Shown here in pieces: positions 16,420 to 25,035 of a stretch of 37,702 nucleotides of DNA (within the stretch, counting starts at the first letter, position 1; every line of letters begins with the position of its first letter). The position numbers and the translations under genes are program-made. Below the pieces are notes generated by a model, which saw only the letters and a program-made list of their open reading frames with translations, searched no databases and was not told the origin of the DNA. This DNA is from Gemmatimonadaceae bacterium (GTDB lineage: Bacteria > Gemmatimonadota > Gemmatimonadetes > Gemmatimonadales > Gemmatimonadaceae): NCBI GenBank assembly GCA_035533015.1, contig DATLUQ010000026.1:1-37702 (forward strand), written 5' to 3'.

Positions 16420-16970
16420 CCGCGACCGGCACGCCGCCGGCGGTGGCCCGGTGGGCCCGGCTCGGCCTGCTCGCCGCGCTCGCGCTATATGGAATTGCTT
16501 ATATGCGCGATCCGGGGGGCGGCCACCTGATCGACGGCATCGACCTGGCCATTCACGAGACCGGACATGTGGTGTTCGGGCCGTTCGGCGAGGTCATCCA
16601 GTTTGCCGGAGGGACGCTGTTCCAGTTGATCGTGCCGGCGACGTTTCTCGTGTATTTCCTGCGGTTCGCGCCCACGCGCGACGAGTTCGGGGCCGCCGTG
16701 ACGCTCTGGTGGATGGCGATCAATCTCTGGAACATCGCCGTGTACGCCGGCGACGCGCGGACGCAGCGGCTGCCGCTGGTGGGCGGCGGGGAGCACGACT
16801 GGGCGTACCTGCTCGGGCGCGCCGGGTGGCTGTCCTACGACACGCGGGTGGCGGCCTTGTTTCACGCGCTGGGGGTGGTGGCGTTCGTGGTCGCGCTGTG
16901 GTGGGGGTTCCAGGCGGCACGGCGTCTGCCGGCGGCGGCCGAGGTGGACGACGCCGGCGCCGAGCAGTAA
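16410..16970 (+). CDS. Integral membrane protein with HExxH motif (possible M50-like protease)
   Basis: A 186-residue membrane protein with about four hydrophobic segments. Near residue 48 it carries IHETGHVVFGPFGE, a zincin HExxH motif placed in front of a hydrophobic stretch with GG (FAGGTLFQLIVPATFLVYF), as in site-2-protease (M50) proteins. Downstream, NLWNIAVYAGDARTQ contains Asn and Asp in roughly the place where M50 enzymes have their third metal ligand. The match is partial and the protein may be a non-peptidase. GTG 16410 overlaps the ICMT gene by ten bases. It ends nine bases before the amidohydrolase gene. Codons 26-32 (16485-16505) are unusually AT-rich. Confidence 0.6.
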   Translation: MDLTATGTPPAVARWARLGLLAALALYGIAYMRDPGGGHLIDGIDLAIHETGHVVFGPFGEVIQFAGGTLFQLIVPATFLVYFLRFAPTRDEFGAAVTLWWMAINLWNIAVYAGDARTQRLPLVGGGEHDWAYLLGRAGWLSYDTRVAALFHALGVVAFVVALWWGFQAARRLPAAAEVDDAGAEQ

Positions 16971-16979
16971 GCTCCCGGC

Positions 16980-18416
16980 ATGCCCAACCATTCCCGGTTC
17001 CGATTCGCGTGCGCCATGGCTGGCGCCGCCATGCTGCTGCCGGCCGCCCTCGCGGCGCAGCGCCCCACGCTGGCGCCGGCCGTGCGCCAGTTCGTCGCGG
17101 TGGACACCACCGTCGTCGCGCTCACCCACGTGCGGGTGATCGACGGCACCGGCGCGCCGGCCCGCGACGACCAGACCCTGATCCTCCGCGACGGCCAGAT
17201 CGCGGCGATGGGTCCCGCGGGCTCGGTGGCCGTGCCGGCCGGCGCCCAGGTGATGGATCTCACCGGCAAGTCGGTGATCCCCGGGCTCGTCATGATGCAC
17301 GAGCACCTGTTCTACCCCACCGGCCCCGGCGTATATGGAAATGAATATGTGAGCTTCCCGCGCCTGTACCTGGCCGGCGGGGTGACGTCCATGCGCACCA
17401 CGGGCGACGTGGGCGGCTACGGCGACCTGCGGATGGCGGCGGCGATCAAGGCCGGCGAGCAGCCCGGACCGTGGATCGACGCCACCGCGCCCTACGTCCA
17501 GGGGCCGTCGCCCTTCGACCAGATGTACGCCCTCAAGGACTCCGCCGACGCGCGCCGCTACGTGAACTTCTGGGCCGACGCCGGCGCCACGTCGTTCAAG
17601 GCGTACATGAACATCACGCGCCCCGAGCTGGCGGTGGCGATCGATGCCGCCCACAAGCGCGGGCTCAAGATCACCGGCCACCTCTGTTCGGTGACCTATC
17701 GCGAGGCGGCCGATCTCGGCATCGACGATCTCGAGCACGGCTTCTTCGTGTCCACCGACTTCGTGAAGGACAAGCAGCCCGATGTGTGTCCGGGGCAGGC
17801 GGCCGGCATGGCCGCGCTGGCCGCCGTCGACTCGAGTAGCCCGGCGTTCAAGTCGCTGGTCCAGGATCTGGTGCGGCATCACGTGGCCGTCACCTCCACG
17901 CTCACCGTCTTCCAGACGTTCACGCCCGGCCAACCCATGCCACCCGGCCTGGACGTGCTCGATCCGATACTCAAAGCGCAGTTCGAGCAGTATCACGCGC
18001 GCGTCGAGCGCAACCCGAACTCGATCTACCCGAAGCTGTTCGCCGATGACCGGGCGATGGAGTTGGCCTTCGTGCACGCCGGCGGGATGCTGCTCGCCGG
18101 CACCGATCCGACGGGCGGGGGCGGGGTGATCCCCGGCTACTCCGACCAGCGCCAGGCCGAATTGCTGGTGGGCAGCGGGTTCACGCCGCTCGAGGCGATC
18201 AAGATCTGCACGCTGAACGGCGCCACATACCTCGGACGCGCCGACCGCATCGGATCGCTGGCCGTAGGCAAGCAGGCGGACCTCGTGGTGATCAACGGCA
18301 ACCCCGCGGCGAACATCGACGACATCGAGAAGGTCGCGCTGGTGTTCAAGCAGGGCATCGGGTACGACCCGCAGAAGCTGATCGACTCGGTGAAGGGTAG
18401 GGTGGGGCTGTATTGA
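16980..18416 (+). CDS. Secreted amidohydrolase (imidazolonepropionase-like)
   Basis: A metal-dependent hydrolase of the amidohydrolase superfamily with a signal peptide (cleavage near LAAQ). The metal site is complete: H107-E-H109 after PGLVMMHEHLF, the probable carboxylated K207 in TSFKAYMN, H234 in ITGHL, H253 in LEHGFF and D376 in AGTDPTG. A terminal beta sandwich with GSLAVGKQADLVVINGNP is standard. Secreted members often act on peptide-like or cyclic amide substrates such as prolidase-type dipeptides; the exact substrate is not readable. Length of 478 residues is typical. It begins nine bases after the HExxH membrane gene with no evident Shine-Dalgarno site, so read-through from that operon is likely. 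Codons at 17331-17351 form an AT-rich island. Confidence 0.9.
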   Translation: MPNHSRFRFACAMAGAAMLLPAALAAQRPTLAPAVRQFVAVDTTVVALTHVRVIDGTGAPARDDQTLILRDGQIAAMGPAGSVAVPAGAQVMDLTGKSVIPGLVMMHEHLFYPTGPGVYGNEYVSFPRLYLAGGVTSMRTTGDVGGYGDLRMAAAIKAGEQPGPWIDATAPYVQGPSPFDQMYALKDSADARRYVNFWADAGATSFKAYMNITRPELAVAIDAAHKRGLKITGHLCSVTYREAADLGIDDLEHGFFVSTDFVKDKQPDVCPGQAAGMAALAAVDSSSPAFKSLVQDLVRHHVAVTSTLTVFQTFTPGQPMPPGLDVLDPILKAQFEQYHARVERNPNSIYPKLFADDRAMELAFVHAGGMLLAGTDPTGGGGVIPGYSDQRQAELLVGSGFTPLEAIKICTLNGATYLGRADRIGSLAVGKQADLVVINGNPAANIDDIEKVALVFKQGIGYDPQKLIDSVKGRVGLY

Positions 18417-18426
18417 GAACGATTTG

Positions 18427-18541
18427 TACGACGGTATGAGGGTAGGACGGTAGCACGGATGACCGCGAACGCCGTGCACCCTCCTACTCTCCGACCCTCC
18501 TACTCTCCGACCTTCCTACCGTCCTACTCTCCTACTCCTCT
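18427..18541. repeat. GGTAGGAC-type intergenic repeats, inverted pair
   Basis: A block reading GGTAGGACGGTAG-like (18427-18458) is followed by a longer block of the reverse complement (18478-18541) with several CTCCTACTCTCCGACC units. GTAGGACGGTAG at 18442-18453 pairs perfectly with CTACCGTCCTAC at 18516-18527, so the transcript can fold into a long hairpin between the amidohydrolase and gamma-glutamyltransferase genes. It is homologous in unit sequence to the copy at 8389-8421. Confidence 0.8.
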
Positions 18542-18542
18542 C

Positions 18543-20321
18543 ATGACCCGTCTCCACCCGTCTCGCGCCCGCTTCGCCGCCATCGCGGTCGCACTCGCCA
18601 CGATCGCTGTTGCCAGGCCCGCCGCCGCCCAGCGCGGACTGCCCGCCATGCCCGCCCACGGCCAGCCGCTGCCGATCGCCGAGCGCTCCATGGTGATCAC
18701 GAAATATGGCATCGTGGCCGCCAGTCAGCCGCTCGCGGCCCGCGCCGGGGTGCATATGCTCGAGCTCGGCGGCAACGCGGTGGACGCCGCGATCGCCGCG
18801 AATGCGGCCAACGGCCTCATGGAGCCGGCGATGAACGGCGTGGGCGGTGACCTGTTCGCCATCGTCTACATCGCGAAAACCGGCAAGCTGTACGGGCTCA
18901 ACTCCAGCGGCTGGTCGGCCACCGGGATGACGCCGGCCCTGCTCGAATCGAAGGGGATCGAGCGCATTCCGCTGCGCGGCATCTGGGGCGTTACCGTGCC
19001 CGGGGCGGTCGCCGGCTGGCAGGCCCTGCACGACCGATTCGGCACCTTGCCGTTGTCGACGCTGCTCGCGCCGGCTATCGCCTACGCGAAAGAGGGCTTC
19101 CCCGTCACCCAGGTCATCGCCGAGACGTGGGCCGGGTACAAGCGCGCGCTCGACGCGACGCGGGAGGCGGCGGCGACGTACGAGATCGACGGCCACACGC
19201 CGCGCGAAGGAGAGATCTTCCGCAACCCCGATCTCGCGCAGACCCTCACGCGCATCGCAGAGCACGGACGCAGCGGGTTCTACACCGGGCCCACCGCCCA
19301 AGCCATCCTCGCCACCGAGCGGCGGTACGGCGGCACGATGACGGCCGCCGACCTCGCCGACTTCCAGCCGCAGTGGGTGACTCCGCTGCACGTGGAGTAT
19401 CGCGGGTGGACGGTGTACGAGTTGCCGCCCAACAGCCAGGGCATCGGCGCCCTGATGATGCTGCAGATGATGTCGCACTTTCCGATGGCCGATTACGGCT
19501 TCCATTCCACGATGGGCCTGCACGTCATGATGGAGGCCAAGCAACTGGCGTACGCCGACGTGCTGCGGTACGTCGGCGATCCGCGGCTGGCGAACGTGCC
19601 GGTGGACCGGATGCTCGACCCCGCGCACGCGGCGGCGCGCGCCGCGCTGATCGATCCCGCGAAGGCGACGTGCAGCGAGCCGCCGTCCGAGTTCTCGTCG
19701 ATCACCGACAAGAAGGGGGGCGACACCATCTACCTCACCGCGATCGACAAGGACGGCAACATCGTGTCGCTCATCCAGAGCAACTACGAGGAGTTCGGGT
19801 CGGGCCTCGTGCCCGGGGGCGCGGGATTCGTACTGCAGGATCGCGGGTCGCTGTTCACCCTGCAGCCCGACATGGCCAATACGCTCGCGCCGCACAAGCG
19901 GCCGTTGCACACGCTCATGCCGGGGTTCATGGAGAAGGACAGCGTCCGGATCGGCTTCGGCATCATGGGGGGCTGGAACCAGGCGCAGGCCCACGCGCAG
20001 TTCGTGGCCGACGTGGCCGACTACGGGATGAACATCCAGCAGGCGCTCTCGGCCGGGCGGTTCACGAAGCCCGGGTTCTCGGGATGCAGCTTCGACATCG
20101 AGTCGCGCGTCCCCGAGGCCGTGCGCGACTCGCTGTCGGCGATGGGCTACGACCTCACGCTCTACGGCCCGCGCACCGGCCACTTCGGATGGGGCCAGGC
20201 GCTGATGGGCACAGCTGGCGGCGTGCACTACGGCGCCAGCGACCCGCGGCACGACGGCGAGGCGGTGCCTCAGGAAATTCCAATCGGCGCGGGCAAGGGG
20301 TCGCGGTTGGGCGGGAGGTAG
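18543..20321 (+). CDS. Gamma-glutamyltransferase (GGT), secreted
   Basis: A GGT-family N-terminal nucleophile enzyme that transfers or hydrolyses gamma-glutamyl groups, for example of glutathione. The family opening VAASQPLAARAGVHMLELGG and NAVDAAIAANAANG is clear, and the autocleavage nucleophile is T395 in KKGGDTIYLTAID, which would start the small subunit of about 198 residues. VPGGAGFVLQDRG and the oxyanion-region sequence around TLMPGFM and GIMGGW follow. A signal peptide starts at ATG 18543 (MTRLHPSRARFAAIA, cleavage near AAAQ). An upstream in-frame start at 18459 would add PTLRPSYSPTFLPSYSP, which is translated intergenic repeat and not real protein. 592 residues. Confidence 0.93.
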   Translation: MTRLHPSRARFAAIAVALATIAVARPAAAQRGLPAMPAHGQPLPIAERSMVITKYGIVAASQPLAARAGVHMLELGGNAVDAAIAANAANGLMEPAMNGVGGDLFAIVYIAKTGKLYGLNSSGWSATGMTPALLESKGIERIPLRGIWGVTVPGAVAGWQALHDRFGTLPLSTLLAPAIAYAKEGFPVTQVIAETWAGYKRALDATREAAATYEIDGHTPREGEIFRNPDLAQTLTRIAEHGRSGFYTGPTAQAILATERRYGGTMTAADLADFQPQWVTPLHVEYRGWTVYELPPNSQGIGALMMLQMMSHFPMADYGFHSTMGLHVMMEAKQLAYADVLRYVGDPRLANVPVDRMLDPAHAAARAALIDPAKATCSEPPSEFSSITDKKGGDTIYLTAIDKDGNIVSLIQSNYEEFGSGLVPGGAGFVLQDRGSLFTLQPDMANTLAPHKRPLHTLMPGFMEKDSVRIGFGIMGGWNQAQAHAQFVADVADYGMNIQQALSAGRFTKPGFSGCSFDIESRVPEAVRDSLSAMGYDLTLYGPRTGHFGWGQALMGTAGGVHYGASDPRHDGEAVPQEIPIGAGKGSRLGGR

Positions 20322-20339
20322 CGCCCCCGATCGCGCCGC

Positions 20340-20379
20340 TTACTCCTCCCGGAGCGTGACGAGCGGATCCGCGCGCGCC
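20340..20379 (-). pseudogene. Possible C-terminal relic of an ADOP-type permease
   Basis: Directly downstream of the zinc-ribbon gene stop, minus-strand bases 20379-20340 read in one frame as GARADPLVTLREE followed by a stop. This is close to the invariant tail of ADOP/MacB permeases; the complete permease in this window ends AALDPADALRGD. No other permease sequence is visible upstream, so only a short tail would remain. The match is short and could be chance. Confidence 0.35.
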
Positions 20380-21471
20380 CTATCGGGACGGGCGGCCGGC
20401 GGTCCAGCGGCGGAGGCGCTCGCCGACGCTCTCCGGCAGGAGGAGGGAGTCGCTGATCGCCGCGATTTCCTCGGCCTCGCGCCACCGCTCCTCGAGAACC
20501 GCCAGCTCGCCCTCGAGGGCGCGGCGCTCCTCGGTCTCGTGCAGCGCCATCTCGAGGGCCAGCCGGAATTCTGGCTGGATGCCGCGGAGCGTCGACTCGG
20601 GGCCGGTGTGGCTCCACGGCCGCAAGGTCCCGATGCGCTGGAGCAGGGCCTGCGACGTGGGGTCGCGGTCGAGGAGGGCAACCGCGTCGCGGACGCGCCG
20701 CCGGCCGGCCCCCATGCGATTCACGTGGGGAAGGAGCGTGCTGAGCGCCCGCAGCGCGTCGTCGCCGCGGAACACGGTCGGGTCCGAGCGAAACATGCGC
20801 CGGTATGCCTGCAGCGGGCCGAGCATGGTCAGCATGTCCAGGCGAAACCGGCGGGCCTTCGGGTCGGGCGATCGGTGGGGCACGGACAGCGTCCACCCCC
20901 CGTCGCCGTCGGGCGCGAGGAGCAGGGAGACCAGATTGAGCGGGGAGATCGGCGCAACCTGGCCGTCGGGGAGCCGCAGGCTCGTGACGGGGTAGGTCCT
21001 GCCATAATGCGAGTAGCCCACGACGCCCACCTGCAGGGCCAGCGACACGGCGCCGATCGACGCGAACGCCGCGGCCCCGAACCAGAGTCCGCCGCCGCCG
21101 ACCGCGGCCCCGGCCGTCAATCCGAGCGACCGGAGGCGCCGCCGGCCGAACTGATCGCCGTAGCGCCACGCCGCCATCTCGGGACGCTGCGGCGCGCCGA
21201 TGCGGACCAACTCGGTGCCTTCGGCCAGGCGGCAGAGGCCGACGTTCTCGGTGGCCACGCGGCGCGTCGTGTCGCGGTACCATCGCTCGCATTCCTCGAT
21301 CGCCTCCCACCGTTCCTCGATTGGGGTCAGGTTCCACCGCTCGCACTTCCGGCACACCACCCAGAGCCGTCCCTTGGCGGGATCGAACGCCAGCCGCCGC
21401 CCCACCGGGAAGCGCTCGACCACCTCGTTCTCGCCGAGCGCGGCCTGACAGAAGATGCAGGTGGAATACAT
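20380..21471 (-). CDS. Zinc-ribbon membrane-associated protein of unknown function
   Basis: I do not recognise a named family. The N-terminus has a four-cysteine zinc ribbon, C5-x-x-C8 and C40-x-x-C43 (YSTCIFCQAALG and LWVVCRKCERWN), that looks built to bind nucleic acid or protein. A hydrophobic Gly/Ala-rich stretch at about residues 120-155 could form one or two membrane segments, followed by a soluble domain containing TYPVTSLRLPDGQ and LSVPHRSPD. The C-terminal 80 residues are rich in Glu and Leu and probably helical or coiled. ATG 21471 is chosen because it starts just before the zinc ribbon; the frame extends to 21603 without plausible content. 363 residues. It stands alone, 145 bases downstream of the PpsR-like gene on the same strand. 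Confidence 0.65.
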   Translation of the reverse strand: MYSTCIFCQAALGENEVVERFPVGRRLAFDPAKGRLWVVCRKCERWNLTPIEERWEAIEECERWYRDTTRRVATENVGLCRLAEGTELVRIGAPQRPEMAAWRYGDQFGRRRLRSLGLTAGAAVGGGGLWFGAAAFASIGAVSLALQVGVVGYSHYGRTYPVTSLRLPDGQVAPISPLNLVSLLLAPDGDGGWTLSVPHRSPDPKARRFRLDMLTMLGPLQAYRRMFRSDPTVFRGDDALRALSTLLPHVNRMGAGRRRVRDAVALLDRDPTSQALLQRIGTLRPWSHTGPESTLRGIQPEFRLALEMALHETEERRALEGELAVLEERWREAEEIAAISDSLLLPESVGERLRRWTAGRPSR

Positions 21472-21616
21472 GGGCCAATCAGTATGGGCCGCGGGTCCGG
21501 GGCGCCAGTCCGAGGACGCCCTGGCGGGCGCTTCCCGGCCCGGCGCGTGGTCGAGGGGAGCAATGCGGCGTTCACACTGCGAAGCGGCGTTCCAGCGACT
21601 CACCGACTCCCAGTAA

Positions 21617-22441
21617 TCAATACGAGGGTCGATCCAACTTCGCGATCTGTATGATCGTCGCCGACAACTCCTCGATCGACTTCGTCGACGAGTCGAGCCA
21701 GCGAATGCCCTCGCGGGTCATCATGCGCTGGGCCGCTTCCACCTCGTAGCGGCAGTTGGCGAGCGAGGAATAGTCGCTCGCCGGGCGGCGTGCCTCGCGG
21801 ATGCGGTGCAGCCGATCCGCGCTGATGGACAACCCGAACAGCTTCTCCCGGTGCCGATTCAGGTCATCGGGCAGCTTTTTCCGCTCGAAATCCTCGGGAA
21901 TCAGGGGAAAATTGGCGGCCTTCACGCTGAATTGGAGCGCCAGATACAGGCTGGTCGGTGTCTTGCCGCTGCGCGACACCCCCACGAGGATGATGTCCGC
22001 GTCGTCCAGGCCGAGACTCGACACCCCGTCGTCGTGGGCCAGGGCGAAGTTCACGGCCTCGATGCGGTTCGTGTAGTCGAGACTGGTAGCTACCTTGCGG
22101 GATTTCCCGATGGCATGGGAACTGCGGGCGTGGAATTCTGACTCCAGCGGCGCGATGAACGTCTCGAAGAAGTCGAGGATCAGGGCGTCGGCCTCGCGCA
22201 GCCGCTGCGACAACTCGGGGTTCACCAAGGTCGAGATCACCACGGGGCGCACGCCGTCCAGGGTGCGGGCGGCGCGGACCTGGGCCAGGCATTCCATCGC
22301 CTTCTCCGTGCTGTCCACGAACGGAATGCGCACCTGCCGGAAGGCGATTCCCTCGAACTGCGACATCAGGCTGTGGCCCAGCGATTCGGCGGTGAGTCCG
22401 GTACCGTCAGAAATGAAGAAAACCGTGCGTGTAGCGGTCAT
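21617..22441 (-). CDS. ppsR: PEP synthase regulatory protein (kinase/pyrophosphorylase, PpsR)
   Basis: A DUF299/Kinase-PPPase family protein. The PpsR members phosphorylate PEP synthase using ADP to inactivate it and reverse this with phosphate. The signature start [20 protein letters not shown], the P-loop-like [16 protein letters not shown] near residue 155, and [15 protein letters not shown] are present, and the length (274 residues) is right. The related branch (PDRP) acts on pyruvate phosphate dikinase; assignment to the PEP synthase branch rests on the divergent neighbour being PEP synthase, 86 bases away. That shared intergenic region allows joint regulation, though no operator was identified. 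Confidence 0.92.
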   Translation of the reverse strand: MTATRTVFFISDGTGLTAESLGHSLMSQFEGIAFRQVRIPFVDSTEKAMECLAQVRAARTLDGVRPVVISTLVNPELSQRLREADALILDFFETFIAPLESEFHARSSHAIGKSRKVATSLDYTNRIEAVNFALAHDDGVSSLGLDDADIILVGVSRSGKTPTSLYLALQFSVKAANFPLIPEDFERKKLPDDLNRHREKLFGLSISADRLHRIREARRPASDYSSLANCRYEVEAAQRMMTREGIRWLDSSTKSIEELSATIIQIAKLDRPSY

Positions 22442-22527
22442 GATCCGGAGATCTCGCGGAAATCGGTTAGACTAATTGTAACTGCATCGCCACTCCGAAC
22501 TCCAATGACGACGACAGGTTGCGATCC

Positions 22528-24909
22528 ATGACACGAAACACGCCTCCCTATGTGATCCCGTTCGAAAGCCTCCGCATGACCGATATCGACCAGGTGGGAG
22601 GCAAGAACGCCTCCCTGGGCGAGATGATCGCGCAACTGGCTGCCTCGGGAGTGCGGGTGCCCGGCGGATTCGCCACCACGGCCGTCGCGTTCCGCGATTT
22701 CCTGGCCCAGAATGGGCTTGCCGCCCGCATTGCCAAGTCCCTCGATGGGCTCGATGTCAACGACGTCAACACGCTGGCCGCGAAGGGGGCGGAGATCCGC
22801 CAGTGGATCCTCGCCACTCCGCTGCCCGAGCGGCTGGCCGCCGAGATCAAGACGTCGTACGAGACGCTGGCCGCGGGAAGCGGCCGCAATGCGTCGTTCG
22901 CCGTGCGGTCGTCGGCCACCGCCGAGGACCTGCCCGACGCGTCGTTCGCCGGCCAGCAGGAGACGTTCCTGAATATCCACGGCTACGAGAACATCGTGGG
23001 GGCGGTGCACGATACCTTCGCGTCGCTCTACACCGACCGCTCGATCGCATATCGCGTGCACAAAGGATTCGCGCACGCCGATGTGGCGCTGTCGGTGGGC
23101 GTCCAGCGTATGGTGCGCTCCGACCGCGGAGCGTCCGGCGTCATGTTCACGCTCGACACCGAGTCGGGGTTCGACCAGGTGGTGTTCATCACGGCCAGCT
23201 ACGGGCTGGGTGAGACGGTGGTGCAGGGGGCGGTGAACCCCGACGAGTTCTACGTGCACAAGCCCACGCTGGCCCTGGACAAGCCGTCCATCGTGCGGCG
23301 CAGCCTTGGCTCCAAGCTCATCAAGATGGTGTTCACCGACAACCGCGAGGCGGGCAAGAGCACGGACACGGTGGACGTGCCGGAAAACGAGCGGTACCGA
23401 TTCGCGATCAGCGATGCCGATGTGCTCGAGCTGGCGCGCTATGCGGTGATCATCGAGCAACACTACGGCCGGCCGATGGACATCGAGTGGGGACGCGACG
23501 GGGACGACGGCAAGCTGTACGTGCTCCAGGCGCGTCCCGAGACCGTCAAGTCGCACGGCGCCGGCCGGGTGACCGAGAAGTACCGGCTCAAGCAGCACGG
23601 CAAGGTGCTCGTGAAGGGACGCGCCATCGGGCAGAAGATCGGGCGGGGGCCGGTACGCGTGGTCAAGACCGCCAAGGAGATGGACCGCGTGCAGGCCGGC
23701 GACATTCTGGTCACCGACATGACCGATCCCAACTGGGAGCCGGTGATGAAGCGCGCGTCGGCGATCGTCACCAATCGTGGGGGTCGCACCTGCCATGCCG
23801 CGATCATCGCGCGCGAACTGGGCATTCCGGCCATCGTCGGCACGGGCAACGCCACCTCCACGCTCGAAGAAGACGAGCCGGTGACGGTGTGCTGCGCGGA
23901 GGGCGACACCGGGTACGTCTATCGCGGCGCCCTCGAGTTCGAGGTCGTGCGCACGGACGTGGGCAATCTCCCCTCGCTGCCCGCCAAGATCATGATGAAC
24001 GTGGGCAATCCCGAACTGGCATTCGAGTTTGCTCAGATCCCCAACGCCGGCGTGGGGCTGGCGCGGCTGGAGTTCGTGATCAACAACGTCATCGGCATCC
24101 ATCCCAAGGCGATTCTCGACATCGAGCACGTACGCGAGACGCTGCGCGAGGAGATCACGCGCCGGGCGCGCGGGTATGCCAGCCCCGAAGCCTTCTTCGT
24201 GGACAAGTTGGTGGAGGGCGTGGCCACCATCGCCGCGGGGTTCTACCCCAAGCCGGTCATCGTGCGGTTGTCGGACTTCAAGTCCAACGAGTATCGCAAG
24301 CTGCTGGGCGGGGAGATGTACGAGCCCGAGGAGGAGAACCCGATGCTCGGGTTCCGCGGCGCGTCGCGCTACGTGGCCGAGAGCTTCCGCGACTGCTTCG
24401 AGTTGGAGTGCCGCGCCATGAAGCGCGTGCGCGACGAGTTGGGGTTCACGAACGTGGAACTGATGATTCCCTTCGTGCGCACGGTGAGCGAGGCCAAGCG
24501 CGTGGTGGAGTTGCTCGCGGAGCACGGGCTGGAGCGCGGGGAGAACGGGCTGCGACTGATCATGATGTGCGAGATCCCGTCCAACGCGCTGCTCGCCGAC
24601 GAGTTCCTGGAATACTTCGACGGCTACTCGATCGGGTCCAACGACCTCACGCAGCTCACGCTGGGGCTGGATCGCGACTCGGGGCTCGTGGCCCAGGGGT
24701 TCGACGAGCGCGACCCGGCGGTGAAGAAGCTCCTCTCCATGTCGATCTCGGCCTGCAACCGGCTGGGCAAGTACATCGGCATCTGCGGGCAAGGTCCGTC
24801 CGATCACGCCGACTTCGCCAGATGGCTGATGGACGAGGGCATCCAGACGATCTCGCTGAATCCGGATACCGTCGTGGAGACGTGGATGCGATTGGGATCT
24901 GCTTCATGA
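22528..24909 (+). CDS. ppsA: Phosphoenolpyruvate synthase (pyruvate, water dikinase)
   Basis: Converts pyruvate, ATP and water to PEP, AMP and phosphate, the entry step for gluconeogenesis from three-carbon compounds. The ATP-binding domain ([21 protein letters not shown] and ENIVGAV), the swivelling domain with the phosphorylated H423 in [21 protein letters not shown], and the C-terminal barrel with the catalytic C753 in [11 protein letters not shown] and the ending [12 protein letters not shown] are all in order. The length of about 793 residues matches the E. coli enzyme. GACAGG at 22512-22517 precedes ATG 22528. The regulator gene diverges upstream, consistent with post-translational control. 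A hairpin at 24921-24954 follows the stop. Confidence 0.96.
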   Translation: MTRNTPPYVIPFESLRMTDIDQVGGKNASLGEMIAQLAASGVRVPGGFATTAVAFRDFLAQNGLAARIAKSLDGLDVNDVNTLAAKGAEIRQWILATPLPERLAAEIKTSYETLAAGSGRNASFAVRSSATAEDLPDASFAGQQETFLNIHGYENIVGAVHDTFASLYTDRSIAYRVHKGFAHADVALSVGVQRMVRSDRGASGVMFTLDTESGFDQVVFITASYGLGETVVQGAVNPDEFYVHKPTLALDKPSIVRRSLGSKLIKMVFTDNREAGKSTDTVDVPENERYRFAISDADVLELARYAVIIEQHYGRPMDIEWGRDGDDGKLYVLQARPETVKSHGAGRVTEKYRLKQHGKVLVKGRAIGQKIGRGPVRVVKTAKEMDRVQAGDILVTDMTDPNWEPVMKRASAIVTNRGGRTCHAAIIARELGIPAIVGTGNATSTLEEDEPVTVCCAEGDTGYVYRGALEFEVVRTDVGNLPSLPAKIMMNVGNPELAFEFAQIPNAGVGLARLEFVINNVIGIHPKAILDIEHVRETLREEITRRARGYASPEAFFVDKLVEGVATIAAGFYPKPVIVRLSDFKSNEYRKLLGGEMYEPEEENPMLGFRGASRYVAESFRDCFELECRAMKRVRDELGFTNVELMIPFVRTVSEAKRVVELLAEHGLERGENGLRLIMMCEIPSNALLADEFLEYFDGYSIGSNDLTQLTLGLDRDSGLVAQGFDERDPAVKKLLSMSISACNRLGKYIGICGQGPSDHADFARWLMDEGIQTISLNPDTVVETWMRLGSAS

Positions 24910-24920
24910 GTCGGTAGGGC

Positions 24921-24954
24921 GGGAGGGCGCTGGACGGCGTCGCCGTCGCCTCCC
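24921..24954 (+). terminator. Hairpin after PEP synthase gene
   Basis: GACGGC (24933-24938) and GCCGTC (24942-24947) form a perfect inner stem with a three-base loop; GGGAGG (24921-24926) and CCTCCC (24949-24954) extend it across an internal bulge. It starts 12 bases after the ppsA stop. No U tract follows. Confidence 0.5.
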
Positions 24955-25035
24955 TGCCGCCGTACGGGTATGTTGGCGGGCAACGCTTTGGCTGGTCACA
25001 TTGTCTCACCATCGTTTCCAGCCCGGACGCCCGCC

